Part shown: positions 25,348 through 34,063 of the stretch, piece after piece
How positions within the stretch are numbered: position 1 is the first letter of the stretch
Layout: every line of letters starts with the position of its first letter
Assembly: GCA_044224605.1 (NCBI GenBank)
Contig: JBGAKC010000008.1
Location: forward strand, 62,001-126,000
Source of the DNA: UBA7672 sp044224605
GTDB taxonomy: Bacteria > Pseudomonadota > Alphaproteobacteria > Caulobacterales > Hyphomonadaceae
DNA: 64,000 nucleotides
Direction of reading: 5' to 3'
Translations under genes and position numbers: made by a program
Notes under the pieces: model-generated
Told to the model about the DNA's origin: nothing
Seen by the model: the letters and a program-made list of their open reading frames with translations, nothing else
The model's database searches: none

Positions 25348-25815
25348 CTACGGGACGCGGGTGGAATGGAAGAAGCGGATGCGCCAGCGTTGGCCATCAT
25401 GCTTGAGCGTTGCAGATTCCAGCCACGACAGCTCCCGCTTCGCGCCATCTGACGTCACTGAGCCCGTGTTGATGTACGTCACCAGCGCCATGTCGCAGGT
25501 CACCTCCACCTTCGGATCGTTGACCTGCCATTCGTAGACGGCGCCTTTTTCGTGCTGGGCCTTGACCAGGTCCATCAGGGCGTCGCCGTCAAAGCGCTTG
25601 CCAGCGTCGAATGCGAAGAAGTCCGACGTCACGGCTGCATGGAAGCCGGCGTAGTCGTCAGCCTTCAGGGCGGTGTACATGTCGCGCATGGTCTGTGCGA
25701 CTTCGGTGGCTATGCTTTCGCGCGATGGGCAGGATGCAGGCGCGGACGGCGCGTGAGCGCACGCGGAGAGGCCGGCAATGGTGAGCGCGGCAAATGCCGC
25801 TCTGGCGCGTTGCAT
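25348..25815 (-). CDS. SnoaL/NTF2-like lipoprotein
   Basis: A 155-residue protein with a lipobox (IAGLSAC) and an NTF2-like cone fold suggested by TMRDMYTALKADDYAGFHAA, SDFFAFDAGKRFDGDALMDL, CDMALVTYINTGSV and the closing GQRWRIRFFHSTRV. DUF4440/SnoaL-like proteins of this kind bind small ligands or are of unknown function. The ATG at 25815 is favoured by GGGGA upstream and the signal peptide that follows. Confidence 0.82.
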   Translation of the reverse strand: MQRARAAFAALTIAGLSACAHAPSAPASCPSRESIATEVAQTMRDMYTALKADDYAGFHAAVTSDFFAFDAGKRFDGDALMDLVKAQHEKGAVYEWQVNDPKVEVTCDMALVTYINTGSVTSDGAKRELSWLESATLKHDGQRWRIRFFHSTRVP

Positions 25816-25944
25816 GATTTTCCCCGAAGCAGCGAACGCATTTATGCGGTTAATGCCGTGCAGCGTCCACTTTCGCATATCTGCCTTGACCCCCATGTCT
25901 GTTCGTGACAAGGTTCCTTGTCACGGTTGAGGAGGACGATTGGG

Positions 25945-26946
25945 ATGGACTTCGATCTTGCGAACAGTGCGGGCCTGTGGGTTCCGGTGCTGCTGGTGGT
26001 TCTTGGCGTCATCCTGATCTTCAGCGCCGTGAAGGTGGTGCCGCAGGGCTACGTCTACACGGTCGAGCAGTTCGGACGCTTCACGCGTTCGCTACAGCCG
26101 GGCCTCGCTTTCATCATGCCGTTCGTGGACCGCATCGGCCACAAGCTGAACATGATGGAGAACGTGCTCGACATCCCGACGCAGGAAGTGATCACGAAGG
26201 ATAACGCGCAGGTCTCTTGCGACGCCGTCGTGTTCACGCAGATCGTCGATCCGGTGCCTGCGGCCTATGAGGTGAATGATCTCGTGCGCGCAATCAGCAA
26301 TCTTTCCATGACCAACATCCGTACCGTGGTCGGTTCGATGGATCTCGACCAGGTGCTGTCGAACCGCGACGATATCAACGCGCGCCTGCTGAAGGTGATC
26401 GATGCGGCGACCCATCCGTGGGGCGTCAAAGTCACGCGTATCGAGATCAAGGATCTGACGCCGCCGGCCGACATCACCGCGTCCATGGCCCGCCAGATGA
26501 AAGCCGAGCGCGAGAAACGCGCGCAAGTTCTGGAAGCGGAAGGTATGAAGCAGTCGGCCATTCTCAAAGCCGAGGGCCTGAAGCAGTCGCAGATCCTGGA
26601 AGCCGAAGGGCGCCGCGAGGCTGCGTTCCGAGACGCCGAGGCGCGCGAGCGGGCGGCGGAAGCCGAGGCAAAGGCGACGACCATGGTGTCGGACGCCATC
26701 GCCAATGGCGACGTGAATGCGATCAACTACTTCCTCGGGCAAAAATACGTCGAGGCGTTCGCCAAGCTTGCCAGCTCGAACCAGCAGCGCACGGTGATCG
26801 TGCCGGCGGATTTCGCGGGCCTTGTCGGCGCCATCGAAGGCGTGAAGGCGCTGACCAGCGCTGCAGGCGAAGCGCGTGCGGCTCGCGCGGCGGGCGGAGA
26901 CGGCGGCGTCACGCCGGGCGGCAGCCCGTTCGCGACGCGGAGCTAG
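25945..26946 (+). CDS. SPFH/band-7 membrane protein (stomatin/paraslipin type)
   Basis: A 333-residue protein with one N-terminal transmembrane helix (about 9-31), an SPFH domain (KVVPQGYVYTVEQFGRFT, RIGHKLNMMENVLDIP, NVRT-like NIRTVVGSMDLDQ) and a coiled coil (about 165-230, with repeated EAEGxxQSxILKAEG). Such proteins form cage-like oligomers organising membrane microdomains and partner NfeD proteins. NfeD follows 3 bp downstream. GAGGAGG precedes the ATG. Confidence 0.95.
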   Translation: MDFDLANSAGLWVPVLLVVLGVILIFSAVKVVPQGYVYTVEQFGRFTRSLQPGLAFIMPFVDRIGHKLNMMENVLDIPTQEVITKDNAQVSCDAVVFTQIVDPVPAAYEVNDLVRAISNLSMTNIRTVVGSMDLDQVLSNRDDINARLLKVIDAATHPWGVKVTRIEIKDLTPPADITASMARQMKAEREKRAQVLEAEGMKQSAILKAEGLKQSQILEAEGRREAAFRDAEARERAAEAEAKATTMVSDAIANGDVNAINYFLGQKYVEAFAKLASSNQQRTVIVPADFAGLVGAIEGVKALTSAAGEARAARAAGGDGGVTPGGSPFATRS

Positions 26947-26949
26947 GCC

Positions 26950-27417
26950 ATGGACGGCTTGATCGGGTTCTTCGAGGGACTGACGGTCTGGCACTGGGTC
27001 GGTCTCGGCATCGTGCTGATGACGATCGAGGTTGCGGTCGGGACGTTTGACTTGCTGTGGGTGTCCATTGGCGCGCTCCTGACGGCGCTGTTTGCACTGG
27101 TCGTGCCGCTGCCCGCGGGCGGGTGGCAGGGACAGATGGCATTCTTCGGGATCGTCGCGATCGCGTTCGTGATCTCGGGGCGCACGTTGTTCAAGGGACT
27201 GCGCCGGGGCCACACTTCGCATCCCAACCTCAATGACCGGCTCGCCAACATGGTTGGCCAGCATGGAGAGGCGGCGACGGGCTTCGACGATCAACGCGGC
27301 AAGGTGAAGGTCGGGGACACCGTGTGGCTGGCGGAAGGCGAAGCCGTGATCCACGAGGGCGACCGCATCGTGGTGATTGGATCGCACAAGGGCTTGCTGA
27401 AGGTGCGCCCGCTCTAG
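26950..27417 (+). CDS. NfeD-like membrane protein
   Basis: A 155-residue protein with three hydrophobic segments (about 15-35, 37-55, 63-82) and a C-terminal OB-fold-like domain (GQHGEAATGFDDQRGKVKVG, DRIVVIGSHKGLLKV). It is the expected partner of the SPFH protein immediately upstream. Ends in CTAG shared with the convergent gene's stop. Confidence 0.92.
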   Translation: MDGLIGFFEGLTVWHWVGLGIVLMTIEVAVGTFDLLWVSIGALLTALFALVVPLPAGGWQGQMAFFGIVAIAFVISGRTLFKGLRRGHTSHPNLNDRLANMVGQHGEAATGFDDQRGKVKVGDTVWLAEGEAVIHEGDRIVVIGSHKGLLKVRPL

Positions 27418-28256
27418 GTCCTGGCGTTGAGCTTGAGGCCCTTCACCACGATGATCTTGGCGAGGTTGACGCCGGGAATGAACGCATTGAGCGCTTCGGC
27501 GCCGGCGTCGAGCAGGAAGTCGCGGTCGACCAGCTTGCCAACATAGGCTTCGAACGTCGTGCCGCCAGTGCGCGTCTCACCGGTGACGGCGTCGACCTCG
27601 ACGACCGCTTCCTTCGTTTGCCATTTGTAGCGGACGGCGTAGACGGGGCGATAATAGAGATCGATCGCGTCGATCAGCATCGTCTCCTCAATGATGCGGT
27701 CGGCTTCAATCTTGCGGATGGCCTGGCTGATGACATCTCGCGTCAGCATCGAGGCCTTGGCCTGCGGCGGCACGATGACGGCGCCGGCCTTGGCTTGTTC
27801 GTTGAGGTCCTCCGGCGTCACCTGTTTTGCGTCGTTGCCGATGTAGGATTTGAGGGTCGGTTCGGCCTTCTTGGTGATAGCGTCGAACAGCCAGTCCCGC
27901 TGCGAGGATTCGCTGCAGTTCTCGGTGACGGAGACAGCAGCTTCGCGATTGACGGCGGGAACGGTCTCGCCAGCGATGTTGACCGACTGCACTTCCGGGC
28001 CGATTTTCAGTTTGTGCTGACGCTGGCGCTCATAGACGTAAGTGGTCGAGGCGCTGATGCGCCAGAAGGGCTGCAGGCGCAGCTCGCGATAGACGACCTC
28101 GTAATCCTCGTCCTTCGGCTTGTTAATGAAGCCGCCGAGCTTGGCGAAGGCGCCGAAGGCGTCGGTGCGCTTGGACCAGGCGCGACCCTCCGCCTGCGCC
28201 GCTCCGAACTTGTCGGGCAGAAGGAAGATGCGTTCTTCGGCCAGTTCGACGTTCAT
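27414..28256 (-). CDS. Conserved hypothetical protein
   Basis: A 280-residue soluble protein without signal peptide. It begins MNVELAEERIFLLPDKFGAA and contains paired strands (EVVYRELRLQPFWRISASTT, YYRPVYAVRYKWQTKEAVVE) that look like two related beta-rich halves. No family recognised. It is convergent with nfeD by a four-base overlap and lies upstream of no operon partner on its own strand. Confidence 0.78.
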   Translation of the reverse strand: MNVELAEERIFLLPDKFGAAQAEGRAWSKRTDAFGAFAKLGGFINKPKDEDYEVVYRELRLQPFWRISASTTYVYERQRQHKLKIGPEVQSVNIAGETVPAVNREAAVSVTENCSESSQRDWLFDAITKKAEPTLKSYIGNDAKQVTPEDLNEQAKAGAVIVPPQAKASMLTRDVISQAIRKIEADRIIEETMLIDAIDLYYRPVYAVRYKWQTKEAVVEVDAVTGETRTGGTTFEAYVGKLVDRDFLLDAGAEALNAFIPGVNLAKIIVVKGLKLNART

Positions 28257-28358
28257 GGGGCGGCCCCGGCGTTTCGTCGTGCGGTTCTATACCAGCCGGG
28301 ATTTTCCCGCAAAAGCGCACGCGTCGCAGGGGAGAGTCTGCCCTGGATCAGTCGCTGA

Positions 28359-28799
28359 TCAGCGGCGGTTCTCGTCACAGCCCAAACGGGCGAGCGCGTC
28401 GGCCCGGTCGTTTTCGGTGTGGCCGGAGTGGCCTTTTACCCAGCGCCAGTCGACCTTGTGCGAGCTGGCCGCGGCGTCGAGGCGCACCCACAAATCCTGG
28501 TTCTTCACCGGCTTCTTGTCAGCGGTTTTCCAGCCATTGCGCTTCCAGCCGATGATCCACTTGGTGAGGCCATCCTTCACGTATTGCGAGTCCGTGTGAA
28601 GGATGACCTTCGCGCCGGCCTTCTGCGACTCCAACGCGACGATGGCCGCCATGAGTTCCATGCGGTTGTTGGTGGTGGCTGGCTCGCCGCCGTGGAGTTC
28701 CGTTTCCGCACCGTTCACGCGCATCAGCACGCCCCAGCCGCCGGGACCGGGGTTGCCCGAGCATGCGCCGTCGGTCCAGATTTCGATCGTATCAGCCAT
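28359..28799 (-). CDS. rnhA: Ribonuclease HI
   Basis: A 146-residue enzyme removing RNA from RNA-DNA hybrids. All catalytic residues sit at canonical positions: Asp10 (IWTDGACSGN), Glu48 (NNRMELMAAI), Asp70 (HTDSQYV), His124 (VKGHSGH) and Asp134 (DRADALA). The rnhA-thrB-ispH neighbourhood is common in alphaproteobacteria. Confidence 0.97.
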   Translation of the reverse strand: MADTIEIWTDGACSGNPGPGGWGVLMRVNGAETELHGGEPATTNNRMELMAAIVALESQKAGAKVILHTDSQYVKDGLTKWIIGWKRNGWKTADKKPVKNQDLWVRLDAAASSHKVDWRWVKGHSGHTENDRADALARLGCDENRR

Positions 28800-28857
28800 G
28801 CGGTGACGTCAGCGTGTTCGCTCGCGCCGTCAAGGCTTGCGGAGTAGGCTGCTGGGG

Positions 28858-29454
28858 ATGGGTCACAGCGTTCAGCTTGTGGTGGGTCGGAATGACGCCG
28901 TGGAGCGGTTCCTGCGTGATTGGCCAGGCGCTCGGGCGATAGCATTGCTGGGCGAATGGCAGGCGATACCCGTCGAGGATGGCCTGGGCGAAGCGATCGC
29001 CGCCAGGTGGCCGGAGGCGAAGCGGCCTGAGCAGTTGGACATGTCTCCGCCCGGTATGAGCGAGGCGCTGGCCGCTGCAACCTCCGGCTCCGGCGGACTG
29101 GCCTATGTGGAGACCGACTATTGGGGCGGATCGGGCGGGCAGTCTGCAATGGCGTGGTTCGACGGGCGCGAAGTGTTGGCGCCGGCACGCGCAACCGGGG
29201 CGGCCGGACCGATCAATTCTGCGCTGAGGGCAATCGGCGTGAAGCGGAATGAGCCGGCCGACGAGTTCGACACGATCGGGCTCGGCCTGCGGCGATCGAT
29301 GAGCGATTATGAGCCGGAGGGGCCGGTTCGATTGCGGAGCACGACACCGGCGCTGGACGATACAACAAGAGAACACACGCTTCCAGTTTGGGCCGTTCTA
29401 CTGCTGGTTGCGGCGTTTGTCGGGCTCGGTGTCGCGATAGCTATGATGCGCTAG
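28858..29454 (+). CDS. Tail-anchored hypothetical protein
   Basis: A 198-residue protein: an N-terminal globular region (WPGARAIALLGEWQAIPVED, GSGGLAYVETDYWGGSGGQS) and one C-terminal transmembrane helix (about 175-196, LPVWAVLLLVAAFVGLGVAI), so it may be tail-anchored. No family recognised. The ATG at 28858 with GGGG upstream is preferred. It overlaps the end of the convergent membrane protein by 14 bp. Confidence 0.78.
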   Translation: MGHSVQLVVGRNDAVERFLRDWPGARAIALLGEWQAIPVEDGLGEAIAARWPEAKRPEQLDMSPPGMSEALAAATSGSGGLAYVETDYWGGSGGQSAMAWFDGREVLAPARATGAAGPINSALRAIGVKRNEPADEFDTIGLGLRRSMSDYEPEGPVRLRSTTPALDDTTREHTLPVWAVLLLVAAFVGLGVAIAMMR

Positions 29455-29935
29455 GTTCGGCGTCGCGGTCGGGACGGCGGATCAGCCAGAAGAGAGCTCC
29501 GCCGATGCCTCCGGCGCCGGCAGACAGCAAAGCGATCTCGAACGGAACCGGGCCGGCGTAAGGACCGTCGGCGTAGACAACCAGCAGCATGAATTGGACG
29601 CCGGCGACCGAGAGCGCGGCGCTGAACATGACGTATGTCGCGAGGTGTATGAGGCCGGTGCGCAACAGCAGGAGATGAAGCGGCCAGCCGACGACCAGCG
29701 TCGGCGCCACGCCGAGGCGCGCGCCTGCCTCGATGCCGATGGTAAGCGATCCGATGAAGGCGCCGAACAGGTCCTGCGGGAGGGTGTTCGTGAGGAAGCC
29801 CCGTGTGATTGCGGCTAGCGCGTAGCCGCCCATTGCGATCGCTCCGCCGGCAACGGGCGCCATCAGCAACCCGACGAACGAACGCAGGAATTTGTCGTAC
29901 GAAAAGAACTGCCTGCTGTCGTGGGCCTCGCTCAT
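29441..29935 (-). CDS. Four-helix membrane protein of unknown function
   Basis: A 164-residue protein with about four hydrophobic segments (LMAPVAGGAIAMGGYALAAI, FIGSLTIGIEAGARLGVAP, YVMFSAALSVAGVQFMLLVV, the last near residue 145). No family recognised. Its ATG overlaps the thrB stop (ATGA), so it is translated with thrB, though no link to threonine synthesis is apparent. Confidence 0.78.
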   Translation of the reverse strand: MSEAHDSRQFFSYDKFLRSFVGLLMAPVAGGAIAMGGYALAAITRGFLTNTLPQDLFGAFIGSLTIGIEAGARLGVAPTLVVGWPLHLLLLRTGLIHLATYVMFSAALSVAGVQFMLLVVYADGPYAGPVPFEIALLSAGAGGIGGALFWLIRRPDRDAEPSAS

Positions 29936-30891
29936 GCGCCGTAGTCCTCCGGGGACCTGGCCTGGCGGTGGAAGCCGAGGCGTTCGGCGTAATCGAGGGG
30001 GTTGTGGGGTTTGACGAGAGCGTCCTTCGGCGTCGCGGCCAAGTCGACCAAGCGCGTGAGGAAGAAACGCATCGCGGCGCCCCGCGCGAGGATCGGCAGC
30101 GCGGCGCGTTCGCGCGGCTCGAGGCGGCGGATGGTTTCGTAGCCGGAGAGAAGAGCGCGGCCCTTGGTGAGGTTGTATTCGCCGCGGCGTTCGAAGCACC
30201 ACGCGTTGAGGCAGACGGCGATATCGTAGGATAGGAAGTCCGAGCAGGCGAAGTAGAAGTCGATGACGCCGGAGAGCTTGCCATCGAGAAAGAAGGTGTT
30301 GTCCGGGAACATGTCGGCGTGGATAGCGCCGCCGGGCAGGTGCTTCGGCCAGTTGGCTTTCAGGAAATCGAGGTCGCCGGCGATCTGGCTGGAAAGGCCG
30401 GGTGATAGCGCGTCGGCTTCGGCTTCGCGGCCCGCCCAGAGCGCTGGCCAGGCGCCGATCGAGAGATCGTTGGGACGGCGCATGCGGAAGTCGGCGAGCG
30501 AGGCGTGGAAGCGGGCGAGGCCCTGGCCGATAGCGCGGCACTGGTCGATGTCCGGGCGGCGTGGGCTCATGCCCTGCAGGAAGGTGCAGATGACGGCGGG
30601 CTTGCCCTGCACCGTCCGCAGCGGGTTTCCATCCTTGGCGAGAACGGGCAGCGGGGCGGGGAAGCCCTTCGAGGCAAGGTGTCCCATCATCCCCATGAAG
30701 AAGGGCAGGTCTTCGCGTCTCGCGCGCTTCTCGAACACGGTGAGGATGAAGCGGCCCTTGGGCGTCTCGAGCAGGAAGTTGGAGTTCTCGACGCCTTCGG
30801 CGATGCCCTTGAACGCCAGCGGCGGCCCGAGGTCGTACTCGGTGAGCAGGGCGCTCAGCGTTGCGTCGTCGATGTCGGTATAGACGGCCAT
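29932..30891 (-). CDS. thrB: Homoserine kinase, APH-fold type
   Basis: A 319-residue homoserine kinase of the alphaproteobacterial type II family, which has the aminoglycoside-phosphotransferase fold rather than the GHMP fold. It forms O-phosphohomoserine for threonine synthesis. Signatures: MAVYTDIDDATLSALL, GVENSNFLLETPKGRFILT, catalytic HADMFPDN, and metal-binding VIDFYFACSD. Its position in an ispH-rnhA context supports the assignment. Confidence 0.95.
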   Translation of the reverse strand: MAVYTDIDDATLSALLTEYDLGPPLAFKGIAEGVENSNFLLETPKGRFILTVFEKRARREDLPFFMGMMGHLASKGFPAPLPVLAKDGNPLRTVQGKPAVICTFLQGMSPRRPDIDQCRAIGQGLARFHASLADFRMRRPNDLSIGAWPALWAGREAEADALSPGLSSQIAGDLDFLKANWPKHLPGGAIHADMFPDNTFFLDGKLSGVIDFYFACSDFLSYDIAVCLNAWCFERRGEYNLTKGRALLSGYETIRRLEPRERAALPILARGAAMRFFLTRLVDLAATPKDALVKPHNPLDYAERLGFHRQARSPEDYGA

Positions 30892-30936
30892 GACCGCTGG
30901 TTAGGGGGAGTGCGGGCCACAGGCAAGGCGGGGCGG

Positions 30937-32280
30937 CTATCCGGCGCTCTTGGGCGTCCTGAACGGAGCGAATCTCGCCCGAGCGGCCACCACCCGCCTC
31001 GTCATGTCGGCCAGAACGTCCGGATGAAGGGACGAGACATCGTAGGCCTCGGCTGGGTCGTTCGGCATGTCGACCAGAACAGCCCAGTCGGTGCGGGTCG
31101 GGTCATCCAGCGTCGCATCGTAGCTGCGGTAGAAGCTGCGCACGACATATTTCCAGCGCTGTGTGCGGATGGCGGCGACGTCTTCGTTGATGAACATAAC
31201 TAGCTCGTCATGGGGCGACGGCGCGCCGCGGATGGTGAGCAGCGAGGCGATGTCTGCGCCGTCCAGCTCGACATCCGGAACCTTCCCGCCCGTCCAGCGC
31301 ACGATGGTCGGGAGGAAGTCGGCATTCATGGCGATCGCCTCGTTCACGATGCCTGCCGGGATGCGGCCGGGATGCCGGACGATGCAGGGAACGCGATAGC
31401 CGCCTTCCCAGCCCGCGCCGCCCTTGCGATCCCGCAGGCCGCCGGTCGATCCTTCCCACCACGGGCCGTTGTCGGACGTCAGGATCACCAGCGTGTCATT
31501 GTCGAGGTTGAGCGACTTCAGAAGCTGCATCAGCCTGCCGACATTCTCGTCGATCTCCTCGACCACATCGCCATACTCGGCGGCGGCGCTGTGGCCGGCA
31601 TGATCGGGATGAGGATCGAGCGGAACGTGCGGGGCGGTCAGCGTCAGCATCAAGAAGAAGGGGCGTTCGCGGTTCGCCTCGATGAACTGGAAACCGCGCT
31701 TGAAGAAGCGTTCGGTCAGCCGATCCATCTGAGGCTCTTCCTGAGTCAGCTCGACGCCGGGCTCCGCGTCGAACAGATGGAGAGGCTGCATGTCGTGGCT
31801 GTAGGGAAGGCCGAAGAAGACATCGAACCCGTGCTGCGTCGGCGGCCAGAACGGCGCGACATGGCCAAGGTGCCACTTGCCGACGAGCGCGGTCGCATAG
31901 TCCGGCTTCAGCGCCTCCGCGATGGTGATCTCCGACAGCGGCAGGCCGTTGGTGTCGGTCTGCCGGATCACGTCGCGCGCCAAGCCGGTGCGGATGGGAT
32001 AGCGCCCGGTCATCAGGCCCGCGCGCGACGGCGTGCAGACGTTGGCGGACGCGTAGAAGTTCGTCAGCCGTGCGCCCTCGCGGGCAAGCCTGTCGATGTT
32101 CGGCGTCCGGATCATGCCATTGCCGAAGACGCCGAGGTCGCCATAGCCGAGATCGTCGCAAAGGATGAGGATGACGTTGGGTTTGCGTGCCGATACGCTT
32201 GCCAGTTGTGGCGTCTCGCATGCGGCAAGAGCTGCTGCAGCAACAGTGGAAGCAAGGAAGTGGCGGCGCGACAGGGTCAT
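30937..32280 (-). CDS. Sulfatase, cysteine type, exported
   Basis: A 447-residue arylsulfatase-family enzyme. The N-terminus SRRHFLASTVAAAALAAC combines a twin-arginine-like motif with a lipobox (Cys21). Metal-binding Asp42-Asp43 and the formylglycine motif Cys82-Thr-Pro-Ser-Arg (VCTPSRAGLMTGRYP) are present, as are GKWHLG and TSDNGPWW. A formylglycine-generating enzyme or anSME would be needed; none is in the window. It lies between ispH and thrB, which are usually adjacent. Confidence 0.93.
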   Translation of the reverse strand: MTLSRRHFLASTVAAAALAACETPQLASVSARKPNVILILCDDLGYGDLGVFGNGMIRTPNIDRLAREGARLTNFYASANVCTPSRAGLMTGRYPIRTGLARDVIRQTDTNGLPLSEITIAEALKPDYATALVGKWHLGHVAPFWPPTQHGFDVFFGLPYSHDMQPLHLFDAEPGVELTQEEPQMDRLTERFFKRGFQFIEANRERPFFLMLTLTAPHVPLDPHPDHAGHSAAAEYGDVVEEIDENVGRLMQLLKSLNLDNDTLVILTSDNGPWWEGSTGGLRDRKGGAGWEGGYRVPCIVRHPGRIPAGIVNEAIAMNADFLPTIVRWTGGKVPDVELDGADIASLLTIRGAPSPHDELVMFINEDVAAIRTQRWKYVVRSFYRSYDATLDDPTRTDWAVLVDMPNDPAEAYDVSSLHPDVLADMTRRVVAARARFAPFRTPKSAG

Positions 32281-32340
32281 GCCGCCATCGTCGCCAAGTT
32301 TGGCGCGTCGTCCAGAGCGATTTTCCATTGCCGTCGCGGC

Positions 32341-33315
32341 TTACACGCCCTCGAGCACGCGGGGGATGCGGAAGACGACGTCTTCCTGGGCGGTGACGAC
32401 TTCCTGCACAGAGACGTCGAAACGGGCGCGGCAGGCGGCGATGACGCCCTGCACCAGAGTTTCAGGAGCGGAGGCGCCTGCGGTGAGGCCGAGCGTGGCG
32501 ACGCCCCTGAACCATGACCAGTCGATGTTGTCGGCGGAGGCGATAAGATGGGCGGCGTCCGCGCCGGAGCGTTCGGCGACTTCCTTGAGGCGTACCGAGT
32601 TGGACGAGTTGGCGGCGCCGATGACGAGGACAAGTTGCGCCTGCTCCGCGATCGCCTTCACGGCTTCCTGCCGGTTGGTCGTGGCGTAGCAGATGTCGTC
32701 CTTGCGCGGCTCGGCCAGATGCGGGAAGCGACGGCGGAGCGCGGCGACGATGTCCTTGGTGTCGTCGACGGAGAGCGTCGTCTGCGTGACGTAGGCGAGG
32801 CGCGAGGAGTCGGCGGGGGCGAAGGCCTCGGCGTCCTCCACCGTTTCGATCAGCGTCATCGTGCCGGGTTCGAGCTGGCCCATCGTGCCGACGACTTCCG
32901 GGTGGCCCTCATGGCCGATCAGGAGGATGTGGAGGCCGTTGCGGGCGTGGCGCTGGGCTTCGGCGTGGACCTTGGAGACGAGGGGGCAGGTGGCGTCGAC
33001 ATAGGTCATCTGGCGCCGGGCGGCCTCGGCGGGGACCACCTTGGGCACGCCGTGGGCGGAGAAGACGACCGGACGGTCGTCCGGGCATTCGGTCAGTTCT
33101 TCCACGAAAACGGCGCCCATGGCCTCCAGGCGCTTAACCACGTGGGCGTTGTGAACGATCTCGTGCCGCACGAAGACCGGGGCGCCCCATTTGGCCAGGG
33201 CCTGCTCGACGATCTGGATGGCCCGGTCGACCCCGGCGCAGAAGCCACGGGGGGCCGCCAGAAGGACCTTCAGGGGCGGGCGGCTTGATTCGGTGGGGGC
33301 CGTGGGAATGGACAA
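32341..33315 (-). CDS. ispH: 4-hydroxy-3-methylbut-2-enyl diphosphate reductase
   Basis: A 324-residue [4Fe-4S] enzyme, the last step of the MEP isoprenoid pathway. The three cluster cysteines are seen: Cys26 (RGFCAGVDRA), Cys110 (DATCPLVSK) and Cys209 (DDICYATTNRQ). His51, His88 and Glu140 of the active site lie in RHEIVHN, SAHGVP and GHEGHPE. Length is normal. It is the most upstream gene of the minus-strand ispH-sulfatase-thrB run. Confidence 0.97.
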   Translation of the reverse strand: MSIPTAPTESSRPPLKVLLAAPRGFCAGVDRAIQIVEQALAKWGAPVFVRHEIVHNAHVVKRLEAMGAVFVEELTECPDDRPVVFSAHGVPKVVPAEAARRQMTYVDATCPLVSKVHAEAQRHARNGLHILLIGHEGHPEVVGTMGQLEPGTMTLIETVEDAEAFAPADSSRLAYVTQTTLSVDDTKDIVAALRRRFPHLAEPRKDDICYATTNRQEAVKAIAEQAQLVLVIGAANSSNSVRLKEVAERSGADAAHLIASADNIDWSWFRGVATLGLTAGASAPETLVQGVIAACRARFDVSVQEVVTAQEDVVFRIPRVLEGV

Positions 33316-33439
33316 GATTCCGCCTTGTTACCGGTGTGGCTTGGCACGTTGCGTGGGCCGGTCTTTAGAGGCTATCACGCACCGGGAAAATGTCGCCGCC
33401 ATGGCTATAGGCCAAGGGGCCCTGCGTCAGGATGTGCCA

Positions 33440-34030
33440 GTGAAGCGTTTTGTGCCTGCCTGTCTGCCTGCTTGCCTGGGCCTTTCGGCCATGCTGCTTG
33501 CCGGCGGCTGCCAGGGTGTCGCGGACGCCCTGGATGACAGCCCAAACGTGGGCCCGTGCCCCGTGGCTGGCGCGCTTTACGACGCCAGCCGGGTGGTCGA
33601 GGTCAAAGGGCCCGAGCGCCACGAGAATGTGGGCTTCACGGGCGCCGTCGAGAATGTGCGGGGCTTCTGCCGCTATATCGGCGCCAACCCGATTGCCATG
33701 GAAATCGAGATCGACTTCGCCTTCGGCCGCGGGCCCAAGGCCGAGGGCATGAGCCACAGCTATCCGGTGTTCGTGACGGTGACCCGTCGCGACAAGACCG
33801 TGCTGGCCAAGGAGCGGTTCGACGTGAATGTCACCTTCCCGGAAGGCAAGGACATCGTCCGCCAGACGGAGACCGTGCCCGGCATCGTGATCCCGCGCGC
33901 GAACGAGACGGTTTCGGGCTCGAACTTCGAGGTGATCGCGGGCTTCGACCTGACGCCGGAACAGCTGGCCTATAACCGATCGGGCACGCGCTTCACGATC
34001 AACGTTGCACCCCCCGCCAAGCCGCAGTAG
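33440..34030 (+). CDS. Predicted lipoprotein of unknown function
   Basis: A 196-residue protein with a lipobox (MLLAGGC, Cys near residue 23). The mature part is beta-rich (GFTGAVENVRGFCRYIGANP, MEIEIDFAFGRGP, VFVTVTRRDKTVLAKERFDV). The GTG at 33440 is chosen since AGGA lies 8 bp upstream and a standard lipoprotein signal follows; an ATG at 33401 would add 13 residues. It may be co-transcribed with argS, 33 bp downstream. Confidence 0.8.
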   Translation: MKRFVPACLPACLGLSAMLLAGGCQGVADALDDSPNVGPCPVAGALYDASRVVEVKGPERHENVGFTGAVENVRGFCRYIGANPIAMEIEIDFAFGRGPKAEGMSHSYPVFVTVTRRDKTVLAKERFDVNVTFPEGKDIVRQTETVPGIVIPRANETVSGSNFEVIAGFDLTPEQLAYNRSGTRFTINVAPPAKPQ

Positions 34031-34060
34031 TCCGGCGAGGCTTTCCAGCCCCCGGACTTT
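34029..34060 (+). promoter_or_regulatory. Two-tier hairpin between a lipoprotein gene and argS
   Basis: An outer 7-bp stem (AGTCCGG with CCGGACT) encloses an inner 4-bp stem (GGCT with AGCC, TTCC loop) and is followed by TT. It begins inside the upstream stop codon and ends 4 bp before the argS ATG, in place of a visible Shine-Dalgarno. It could be a terminator, an attenuator, or a translational control hairpin. Confidence 0.45.
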
Positions 34061-34063
34061 GCG

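Noticed and set aside
26092..27387. Long minus-strand open frame (431 codons) opposite the SPFH/NfeD genes
   Set aside because: It is antisense to two clear protein families, is rich in His/Arg as expected for a shadow frame in GC-rich DNA, and has no recognisable domain.
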